NCBI RefSeq assembly: GCF_042653205.1
Contig: NZ_JBHSHY010000018.1
Span: 1-64,000 of the forward strand
From: Paenibacillus_Z sp042653205
Lineage (GTDB): Bacteria; Bacillota; Bacilli; Paenibacillales; Paenibacillaceae
Length of the DNA: 64,000 nucleotides
Direction of reading: 5' to 3'
Shown: piece by piece, positions 51,053 through 57,798 of the stretch
How the letters are laid out: each line of letters begins with the position of its first letter
Position numbering within the stretch: position 1 is the stretch's first letter
Made by a program: the position numbers and the translations under genes
The notes under the pieces: generated by a model
Database searches by the model: none
What the model was told of the DNA's origin: nothing
Seen by the model: only the letters and a program-made list of their open reading frames with translations

Positions 51053-52136
51053 CGGCGGAAGCCTCCTTCTCTCGGCGGATCAGGAGCAGGACGATCAGGA
51101 AGAGCGGCAGGCCGAACGAGATGCCGATCTCGATCCGGCTGAACAGCGTCAGCCATTGATCGACGTTGCCGATCGTATCCGGAATCAGGCCGATCAGGAA
51201 CGCCCCGGCGACGAGCGCCGCGCCCCGGTACTCGGGCTTGATCTTCGGGAGCAGCCTGCCGCTTGCTTCGTTCGACGCCCAGAAGTACATCGACGTGGTG
51301 GTCAGCATCGTGAACAACAGCAGGCCGTACAGCACGTTCTCGATCCTTTCGATGAAGGGGAACTTGATGAAGGCGAACATGTCGATTAGCGGGTACTGCA
51401 TCTGCTGCAATTGATGGAGACCGAAGAAGCCGAGCACGAGGAAGCAGATGTACGCGTAGCTGAGCAGGACGAGCACGTTCGCCCATATCGCCAGCTTGAC
51501 CGGCTTCGCGGAACGGTCGACCTGTCCGAACAGCAGGAGGACGAGCTCGTAGCCGAGGAACGCGGTATAGATGTCGACGATGCCCGAGGGCTGGTAATTT
51601 CCGCCCTGCAGCAGAAACGGCGTCAATCGGGACCAGTTGAAATTGTTGAAGAACGTGCACGATAACGGATACATCCAGACCGTCAAGTAGAAAAAGACCG
51701 TACTCGCCTTGGCGATCGTATAGACGCCTTTCGTGAACAGCATGAACCCGAGCACGTCGATGACGAGCTTGAACCAGATCGAATTGGTCGTGGGGAAGGC
51801 GATCATTTGGAAGATCAGCACGTATTCCATGATGACGAGGCAGGCCAGCATGCTCCATACCGAGATGAATAGGAGATAGAGCGGCGCGAGCAGCGGCTTG
51901 GGCAGCCGCCGTTCCATGATGTCGAAGATCGACTGCCCCCGTCCCATGCGGTGAACGAGACCGATCAGCAGCAGGTTGACCGTGACGACGGTGGCATAGG
52001 CAGGCAGCGCCAGCCAGCCGTTGTAGCCGAACGTGACCGCGAGCAATTGGCCGAGGGACAGGACGGCGACACCCGTCTGCGTCATGTAAATCAGGACCAG
52101 CGTGTGAAAGGAGGCTAGTTTCTCCTTGACGGCCAT
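51045..52136 (-). CDS. Spore germination permease-like protein, GerB type
   Basis: This 363-residue protein has about ten membrane helices and belongs to the APC-type GerB family, the likely germinant-binding subunit of the receptor. The N-terminal MAVKEKLASFHTLVLIYMTQ and GIVDIYTAFLGYELVLLLF are characteristic. ATG 52136 and the TTG just before it are both possible behind AGGAGGCG. It lies between the gerA- and gerC-type genes; the germinant it senses cannot be read from sequence. Confidence 0.9.
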   Translation of the reverse strand: MAVKEKLASFHTLVLIYMTQTGVAVLSLGQLLAVTFGYNGWLALPAYATVVTVNLLLIGLVHRMGRGQSIFDIMERRLPKPLLAPLYLLFISVWSMLACLVIMEYVLIFQMIAFPTTNSIWFKLVIDVLGFMLFTKGVYTIAKASTVFFYLTVWMYPLSCTFFNNFNWSRLTPFLLQGGNYQPSGIVDIYTAFLGYELVLLLFGQVDRSAKPVKLAIWANVLVLLSYAYICFLVLGFFGLHQLQQMQYPLIDMFAFIKFPFIERIENVLYGLLLFTMLTTTSMYFWASNEASGRLLPKIKPEYRGAALVAGAFLIGLIPDTIGNVDQWLTLFSRIEIGISFGLPLFLIVLLLIRREKEASAGA

Positions 52137-52153
52137 CAATGCGAAAACGCCTC

Positions 52154-53581
52154 CTACTTTTTCATTCTGACGTGCACCGGATTCGCAGGTTTCGCTTGCG
52201 ACGGCCGTTTCTTCAACAGCTTGAAGGGCGCGCGGACGAAGACGTCCAGCCAGTCGGTCGGCTTATGCGGCGCGATCGGCGTCATGTACGAGGTATTCAG
52301 GCTCGTCAGATAGCTTAAATGAATGATGAGATACGCAATGCCGATCGTGATGCCGAGATTGCCCCAGATGCCGGCCAGGATGATCAGGCCGAAGCGAATC
52401 AGGCGGAGGGACGCGCTCATGATGTAGCTCGGCATGACGAACGAAGCTATCGCGGAGGACGCGACGACGATGATCAGGATGTTGCTCGTGAAGCCGGCCT
52501 GAACGGCGGCTTGGCCGATGACGATACCGCCGACGATGCCGATCGTTTGGCCGATCTTGGTCGGCAGCCGGGCGCCTGCTTCGCGGAGAAATTCGATGAC
52601 CGCTTCCATGAACAGCGACTCGAATACCGGCGGGAACGGCACGCGGCTGCGCGACTCCGACAGGGTCAGCAGCATGTTTTGCGGGATCATCTCGTAGTGG
52701 AACGTCGTCACGGATACATAGAAGCAGGTGAACAAAATAGTGATAACGAACGACACGAACCGCAAGATCCGCGTAGCCGTGCCGAGCGACCAGCGCTGGT
52801 AATAATCGTCGGAGGACGTGAAAAATTCAAAGAACGACGTCGGCGCGCTGAAAGCGTACGGGCTGCCGTCCATGATGCCGACGATCCGGCCCGCGACGAG
52901 CTTGGAAGCGATCGCGTCGGGGCGTTCCGTCGTGAAAAACTGCGGAAAGAGGGATACCGGCCTGTCGTCGATTAGCTGAACGAGCATGTTCGTGTCGTGC
53001 ACGGCGTCGATCTCGATCGCTTGGATGCGGCGCTTCAGCTCGGCCACGTTGTCCGCATTGGCGATATCGGCGACGTAGAGCAGGTAGACGTCCGTTTTCG
53101 TGATTTCCCCGACGCGGAAGCGCAGGCACTTCAAATGGGAGCTGCGCACGCGCCGGCGAATGAGGGCGAGCGTCTCCCAGGCGGGCTCCGAAAACGCCTC
53201 ATGCGGCCCAGTGATCGTCGTCTCGGTCTCCGATTGGCTGATCTGCCGGCCCTTCGGGCTGTACAGATCGACGATGTAGACGTCGCTCTGATGGAAGAGT
53301 GCGATGCTCCCGCTCAGGATATCTTCAACGATCTGCTTGTTCTCGCGCTTCCGCTCGAAAGACAGTCGGCCGAGCACATCCAGCAGCTTGCCTTCGGGCG
53401 CCGACAGGAGCGGAGAGAGAACCTCGCGGTCCAGCTTCTGGCTGTCGATCATGTGGCTGAAGAACAATAGATCGATGTTCAGCCGCGCGAAGGTCAAACG
53501 CTTGAAGTCCGCGCAGTCGTCGAACTGCTGCGCGATATGGGACAGTTGTGGCCGGTCCTGCCGTTGCTCCTGCTGCTCCAT
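52154..53581 (-). CDS. Spore germination receptor subunit, GerA type
   Basis: This 475-residue protein is the A subunit of a germinant receptor. A soluble N-terminal region (about residues 1-245) contains DREVLSPLLS and IVDLYSPKGRQI. The membrane domain follows, with VAGRIVGIMDGSPYAFSAPT, SRSRVPFPPVFESLFMEAVIE and GIVGGIVIGQAAVQAGFTS, all typical of GerA. ATG 53581 follows AGGTGGGA; a longer frame to 53815 is rejected. The gene order A-B-C matches gerA-family operons. In Bacillus these are sigma-G dependent; I could not pick out a convincing sigma-G promoter. Confidence 0.92.
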   Translation of the reverse strand: MEQQEQRQDRPQLSHIAQQFDDCADFKRLTFARLNIDLLFFSHMIDSQKLDREVLSPLLSAPEGKLLDVLGRLSFERKRENKQIVEDILSGSIALFHQSDVYIVDLYSPKGRQISQSETETTITGPHEAFSEPAWETLALIRRRVRSSHLKCLRFRVGEITKTDVYLLYVADIANADNVAELKRRIQAIEIDAVHDTNMLVQLIDDRPVSLFPQFFTTERPDAIASKLVAGRIVGIMDGSPYAFSAPTSFFEFFTSSDDYYQRWSLGTATRILRFVSFVITILFTCFYVSVTTFHYEMIPQNMLLTLSESRSRVPFPPVFESLFMEAVIEFLREAGARLPTKIGQTIGIVGGIVIGQAAVQAGFTSNILIIVVASSAIASFVMPSYIMSASLRLIRFGLIILAGIWGNLGITIGIAYLIIHLSYLTSLNTSYMTPIAPHKPTDWLDVFVRAPFKLLKKRPSQAKPANPVHVRMKK

Positions 53582-53832
53582 ATTCCCACCTGCACTGTTC
53601 GATATCGGTATGGTTTCAGCGTTTCCTTCGACTGGCAATTTATACGGAATTCTCCGGAAACGGGCGGTCGGACGGAGAAGCGGCAAAGGACCGCATTTCG
53701 CGCGGTTGTTTCGTTGTATCGCCTTCGTTTCATCGTGCAGGGCACGTGGCCTTCGCCGTGAATTCGGCCGGGCGGTACATATTTTTGGAAGATGCGGCCA
53801 TACTAGCCAAAACAAGAGGAGGTTTTTGCCAA

Positions 53833-54477
53833 ATGTGCCAAGCTATCTCCATCGCGGCCGCGTCTTCCGAGCTGACCGAGCGATTCGCGCTCGACAACGT
53901 GCTGTTCCACACCGCCGGCCGGTATGAAATTTTTCCGACGGAGTCGATATCGGCGATTATTCACCATAAGAACGAACGGGTGTTGGACGAATTCCGCTGG
54001 GGCATGGTCCCGTATTGGGCGAAGGATTCCGTGCGCATGGACAGCCTGAAGCTGTTCGACAAGCCCATCTACGAGCGGATCGCGGCCAAGCAGCGCTGCA
54101 TTATTCCGTGCACCGGCTTTTACGTGGAGCGGACCGAAGGCAAGGTGACGGAGCGCTTCAAAATCACAATGCGCAGCGGCACGTTCGCTATCGCCGGCCT
54201 GTACGACGTCTTCCGCCAAGCGTCGGGCGACGAGATGCGCACCTGCACGATGCTCATGACCAAGTCGAACGGCCTCATCGCTCCGTTTCAGCCGCAAATG
54301 CCCGCCATCCTGGAGCCGGAGGACATCGACGATTGGCTGACCCGCGGCGCCCGTTCGCCGTTCGAGCTGAAGAACATGCTCCGCATGATGGAATCCGTGC
54401 GCATGCTCGCGATCCCGCTCACGCCGACCGGCGAAGCGGACCTCGAATTCGAAGCGCCGCGGACGGAAACGGTGTAG
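53833..54477 (+). CDS. Divergent SRAP (HMCES/YedK-like) protein
   Basis: This 214-residue protein belongs to the SOS response-associated peptidase family, which crosslinks to abasic sites in single-stranded DNA through Cys 2. Landmarks are the N-terminal MCQA, FRWGMVPYWAKDS (about 55-67), RCIIPCTGFYVER (about 88-100) and MPAIL (about 156-160). Cys 2 is kept. The usual MCGR has become MCQA, the conserved NARSE-type Asn region reads MDSLKLFDKP, GFYEW reads GFYVE, and the His before RMP is absent (APFQPQMPAIL). Abasic-site chemistry may therefore be altered or lost. AGAGGAGGT precedes ATG 53833. A terminator follows. The longer frame from 53548 is rejected. Confidence 0.8.
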   Translation: MCQAISIAAASSELTERFALDNVLFHTAGRYEIFPTESISAIIHHKNERVLDEFRWGMVPYWAKDSVRMDSLKLFDKPIYERIAAKQRCIIPCTGFYVERTEGKVTERFKITMRSGTFAIAGLYDVFRQASGDEMRTCTMLMTKSNGLIAPFQPQMPAILEPEDIDDWLTRGARSPFELKNMLRMMESVRMLAIPLTPTGEADLEFEAPRTETV

Positions 54478-54528
54478 CATTAGGGGTAGCGTAAGGGATG
54501 GAAACGGTGTAGCGTATGGGACAGATGA

Positions 54529-54569
54529 GAGCCTCCGGGCCGCTTGATCGCGGTTTTGGAGGCTTTTTC
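54529..54569 (+). terminator. Terminator after the SRAP-like gene
   Basis: AGCCTCC and GGAGGCT enclose a second stem (CCGC/GCGG) and are followed by TTTTTC. Before it, GGAAACGGTGTAGC occurs twice (54465 and 54500), duplicating the SRAP stop-codon region. Confidence 0.75.
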
Positions 54570-54591
54570 GTGTGCGCTCTGGGCGGAGCTG

Positions 54592-54830
54592 GGGATGGCG
54601 GGGCGGAGGCGCACGGGGGCGGGACGCAGGATGGCGCTGGATGGCGGAGGCGAGGAGCGGCGCCCAGGACAGGCAGAGCTGGGGGCGGAGGGCGCCAGGG
54701 ATGGCGGGGCGGCGGCGCACGGGGGCGGGGCGGAGGATGATGGCGCAGGATGGCGGAGGCGAGGAGCGGCGCCCAGGACAGGCGGAGCTGGGGGCGGCGG
54801 TGCCAGGGATAGCGGGAGCCAGGGACGGCC
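54592..54830 (+). repeat. Tandem duplication of about 107 bp, with a partial third copy
   Basis: Copies begin GGGATGGCGGGGCGG at 54592 and 54698, and a decayed third begins GGGATAGCGGGAGCC at 54806. Both full copies contain GGCGGAGGCGAGGAGCGGCG and CCCAGGACAGGC. Differences are scattered substitutions and a few small indels, so the duplication is not brand new. Confidence 0.8.
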
Positions 54831-55089
54831 GGAGCCTAGGGTGGCGGGAGCCGGCAGCGGCGGAACTGGGGACAGTCAGGCCGAGGTTGACGATGGGAGC
54901 CGGGATGGGGGGCGCCTCGAGCGATCCCACCCTCGGACAGTGAGCCCCGCCAGTACGCGTGCCTGTCGGCACCTCGCTCCGCGGACCTTTCGCCCTGTTG
55001 AGTCAACCCCGCCAGCGTACCGCCTGGCCGCCCTCCCGCCCCTTCGGCGGCTCATTCCACCATCGTTTCACCTGGATTGCTGATGCTTT

Positions 55090-55268
55090 GCGGACAGGAG
55101 ATCCGCTATTTCGGCGTTTCGGCGGGTTTTTCGCGTTTGGCGGCCACAGGAGCGCTTATTGGCTCCGAAAAGCTGGTTGAAGTGGGCGAATACGACGAAT
55201 AGCGGCACGTGTGGCCGCTCAATTGGCTAGGAGGCCGAAATTGGCGGAATAGCGGTTCCTGTGTCCGC
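55090..55268. repeat. Four head-to-head copies of a 21-nt motif with 50-nt spacing
   Basis: Minus-strand copies lie at 55090-55110 and 55140-55160, plus-strand copies at 55198-55218 and 55248-55268. Within each pair the start-to-start distance is exactly 50 nt. The motif in plus orientation reads AATAGCGG followed by a variable TCCTGTG-like middle and CCGC at the end. The whole is a large imperfect inverted repeat able to fold on either strand. Confidence 0.8.
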
Positions 55269-55306
55269 GAAATTAGCGGAATTTCGTGCGCTTAAGCTGG
55301 GGGAAC

Positions 55307-55590
55307 ATCCGGATGGCGGAGTTACTCGGAGCGACGCGCAGGACGGCTCGCCGGAGTCACCCAGCGATTCTTCCGGCCCGGCTCGCCGGAGCGTCCGGCT
55401 GGTGGAGACACCGGCGATTCGTCATAGCCCGGCTCGTCGGAGCGGGGCCGCCCGGCGATTCGCTCTGGCGCGGCGCCGTCTCGCCGGCGGCTCCGGTTGA
55501 CGGAGTCACTCGGGAGCGACGCTCTGGCCGTCTCGCCGGAGCGTCCGGATGGCGGAGTCACCCGGGAGCGCCGCCCTCTCGCCGGCCGCC
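55307..55590 (+). repeat. Degenerate GC-rich repeats (CGTCCGGATGGCGGAGT family)
   Basis: Related blocks with GTCCGGATGGCGGAGTCAC, CTCCGGTTGACGGAGTCAC and CCGGCGATTCG recur near 55307, 55373, 55410, 55450, 55490 and 55540, roughly every 40-65 nt. Dyads such as CGCCGGAGCG... recur inside. The repeats are too diverged to give an exact unit by eye. Confidence 0.6.
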
Positions 55591-55751
55591 GGCGCCGCCC
55601 GGCCCAACGCACCGGCCCGGATCGGCCACCGGAGCGGCCCTGCCGCGCCCCTCACTCCAGCCGCGCCGGCACCGCGCCTTACATCCCACGGCGCCGCCCC
55701 CACTCCAGCCGCCCCCACTCCAGCCGCCCCCTCCGCGCCCCTCCCGCGCCC

Positions 55752-56540
55752 TCACTCCAGCCGCTCCCGCTCCGCGATCGCGTCCGAGGGAAGCTTGCCC
55801 GTGATGCGCTTGAAGATCCGGTTAAAGTACGACGGGTCGCTGTAACCGAGATGATCGGAGATGTCCTGCACGTTCAGCCGCGAGTGCTGCAGCAGGTAGA
55901 GCGCCGTCTTCATTCGCCGCCGGTGGACGTAGTCGCTGATTGTCATGCCCGTCACCTTGCGGAACAGCGAGGCGGCGTAATTGGGGCTGACGCCGATGCA
56001 GGCGCCGAGCTCGTTTTTCGTGATTTTGCCGCGGTAATGGTCGTCGACGTAGCGCTTCATGACCTCGATGTGGTGGATGGACGAGGGCGCCTTCTCGCCT
56101 TCGTCGACCTCCCGGCTGACCGTGACCATCAGCTCCGTCAGCAGCGCCGCGCACATGATGGAGAAATACCGGTCCCGCGCCGTCCACTGTTCGACGATGT
56201 AGAGCAGCTTCTCGAGCAGCAGCTCGGGCATGTGCGTCACCCAGCGCAAGGGCGCGCGGCGCGCGAGGATCGGCAGCAGCCGCACCGTTGCGGCGTCGGC
56301 CGGGCTGAAGCGCACGACGACGCTTTCGCGGATCGTGCCCGCGCCGCGCAGCTCGGCGGCGGGCAGGCCGGAGGGGATGAGCAGCAGGTCGTTTTTGCGG
56401 CAGGCGATCGTTTGGCCGGCGATCCGGTAAGACGTCTGTCCGAACCGGACCCACACCAGCGTGAAGCTGTCGCTGCCGAGGGGCTGCTGATCGCGCTGCA
56501 GAATGCCCCGCTCCTGGCGAATGTCGAAAATGTCGAACAT
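55752..56540 (-). CDS. AraC-family transcriptional regulator
   Basis: This 262-residue regulator has an N-terminal cupin-like ligand domain (about residues 10-140, with SFTLVWVRFGQTSYRIAGQ and LLLIPSGLPAAEL) and a C-terminal AraC double HTH (about 165-260). The latter shows KNELGACIGVSPNYAASLFR and VQDISDHLGYSDPSYFNRIF followed by KRITGKLPSD. ATG 56540 is chosen; GTG 56552 is an alternative, and neither has a strong site. It diverges from the short pyruvate kinase gene across a 9-bp dyad, so that gene is the obvious target candidate. In this family the ligand is often a sugar. Confidence 0.87.
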   Translation of the reverse strand: MFDIFDIRQERGILQRDQQPLGSDSFTLVWVRFGQTSYRIAGQTIACRKNDLLLIPSGLPAAELRGAGTIRESVVVRFSPADAATVRLLPILARRAPLRWVTHMPELLLEKLLYIVEQWTARDRYFSIMCAALLTELMVTVSREVDEGEKAPSSIHHIEVMKRYVDDHYRGKITKNELGACIGVSPNYAASLFRKVTGMTISDYVHRRRMKTALYLLQHSRLNVQDISDHLGYSDPSYFNRIFKRITGKLPSDAIAERERLE

Positions 56541-56570
56541 GGCAAATTTCACCGTCCGTCTTCATCATAC

Positions 56571-56593
56571 TATAGTACAAATACTGTACTATA
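56571..56593. promoter_or_regulatory. 9-bp dyad between araC-type gene and pyruvate kinase gene
   Basis: TATAGTACA (56571) and TGTACTATA (56585) form perfect arms around a 5-nt spacer. The site lies between divergent genes and includes TATAAT at 56590-56595 on the plus strand and -10-like sequence on the minus strand, so a bound protein could control both. Confidence 0.55.
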
Positions 56594-56664
56594 ATACATC
56601 GCGCTCGCGCAATTGTTCCTCTACAATGAAAACAGGAATGAAAAAGATCGAGGAGTGAGCGTAA

Positions 56665-57708
56665 ATGAAAAAGACAGCGATCGTTTGTACCCTAGGACCC
56701 GCGTGCTTGACGCCGGAAATGTTGGAGAATATGCTGCTTGCCGGCATGAATATAGCAAGGCTGAATCTGGCGCACGGGGAGCTGGACGACCATATGCAGC
56801 GCATCGAGATGGTGCGCGCGGCCGCGAAGAAGACGAACCTGCCCGTCTCCATCATGCTGGATATCAAAGGACCGGAGATCCGCACGGGGCTGCTGCAGGA
56901 GCCGTCCTACCTGCTGCAGGCCGGCGAATTCCTCACGCTGACGACGGAGCAGATCCAAGGCACGGAGAAACGGATCTCGGTCTCCTACGACCTCGCGCAG
57001 GACGTGAAGGTCGGCTCGCGCATCATGATCGACGACGGCCTGATCGAACTGCAGGTTGTCCGCATCGAAGGCTCCGACGTCGTCTGCCTCATTCAGAACG
57101 GCGGCATCATCAAGTCGCGCAAGGGCGTCAACCTGCCGGGCATCCGCACGAGCCTGCCGGGCGTGACGGAGCGCGATAAGCTGCACATCGCCTTCGGCAT
57201 CGAGAACGGCGTCGACATGATCGCGATGTCGTTCGTCCGCCGCGCCGAGGACGTGCGCGAAGTGAAGGCGATGCTGGCCGAGAAGGGCGCGAGCCACATC
57301 CAGGTCATGTCGAAGATCGAGAACCAGGAGGGCCTCGACGAGCTGGAAGCGATCGTGGAAGCCTCCGACAGCATCATGGTCGCCCGCGGCGACCTCGGCG
57401 TCGAGATTCCGATCGAGGATGTGCCGCTGGCGCAGAAGAAAATGATCGAGGTCTGCAACCGCGCCGGCAAGTTCGTCGTCACGGCGACGCAAATGCTGGA
57501 ATCGATGCAGAACAACCCGCGTCCGACCCGCGCTGAAGCGTGTGACGTGGCGAACGCGGTATGGGACGGCTCCGACGCGGTCATGCTCTCGGGCGAGACG
57601 GCGGCGGGCAAATATCCGCTCGAGGCGGTCCGCACGATGGCGGCGATCGCGGTTCGCGCCGAGCAGGCGCGGGACCAGCTTGCCAAGAAAGATTTGATCG
57701 GCGCGTAG
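56665..57708 (+). CDS. Pyruvate kinase-like protein lacking the C-terminal domain
   Basis: This 347-residue protein contains the A (barrel) and B domains of pyruvate kinase: IVCTLGPACLTPEMLENML, MNIARLNLAHG, LDIKGPEIRTG, the catalytic Lys/Glu region MSKIENQEGLDELEAI, ARGDLGVEIP, and TATQMLESM with NAVWDGSDAVMLSGETAAGKYP. It stops just after the barrel, so the roughly 120-residue C-terminal allosteric domain, and the extra PEP-utilising domain of Bacillus-type enzymes, are absent. The natural stop is in place and the ribosome binding site AGGAG is strong, so it is not an evident frameshift. It may be an unregulated paralogue converting PEP and ADP to pyruvate and ATP, or may have a new substrate. 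Confidence 0.85.
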   Translation: MKKTAIVCTLGPACLTPEMLENMLLAGMNIARLNLAHGELDDHMQRIEMVRAAAKKTNLPVSIMLDIKGPEIRTGLLQEPSYLLQAGEFLTLTTEQIQGTEKRISVSYDLAQDVKVGSRIMIDDGLIELQVVRIEGSDVVCLIQNGGIIKSRKGVNLPGIRTSLPGVTERDKLHIAFGIENGVDMIAMSFVRRAEDVREVKAMLAEKGASHIQVMSKIENQEGLDELEAIVEASDSIMVARGDLGVEIPIEDVPLAQKKMIEVCNRAGKFVVTATQMLESMQNNPRPTRAEACDVANAVWDGSDAVMLSGETAAGKYPLEAVRTMAAIAVRAEQARDQLAKKDLIGA

Positions 57709-57743
57709 GCTTCGTTTAAAGTGAATAAAGAAGGCAAGCGTTG

Positions 57744-57766
57744 CGCCGCCCTTTGGGGCGGCGTTT
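57744..57766 (+). terminator. Hairpin after the pyruvate kinase-like gene
   Basis: CGCCGCCC and GGGCGGCG pair around TTTG and are followed by TTTGG. It is stable, but its U run is short. Confidence 0.5.
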
Positions 57767-57798
57767 GGCGTATCTATTAACGTTAGGCGGGAGCAATC

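Larger units (their letters stand above)
54570..55751. other. 1.2-kb GC-rich repeat-filled stretch without a supportable gene
   Basis: No frame here has a good ribosome binding site with protein-like sequence; the open frames are Gly/Arg/Pro/Ala-rich artefacts of GC content. The stretch contains a 107-bp tandem duplication (54592-54805), four 21-nt motif copies arranged head to head with a 50-nt period (55090-55268), and a block of degenerate repeats (55307-55590). The final part before 55751 is a run of GCC-rich low-complexity sequence with short CAGCCGCCCC repeats. Confidence 0.6.

Noticed and set aside
53803..54972. 389-codon minus-strand Pro-rich frame
   Set aside because: Antisense of the SRAP-like gene and of the GC repeats; no start signals.
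54544..55083. 179-codon Gly/Arg-rich plus-strand frame
   Set aside because: It encodes the tandem GC repeats and begins inside the terminator; no protein-like features.
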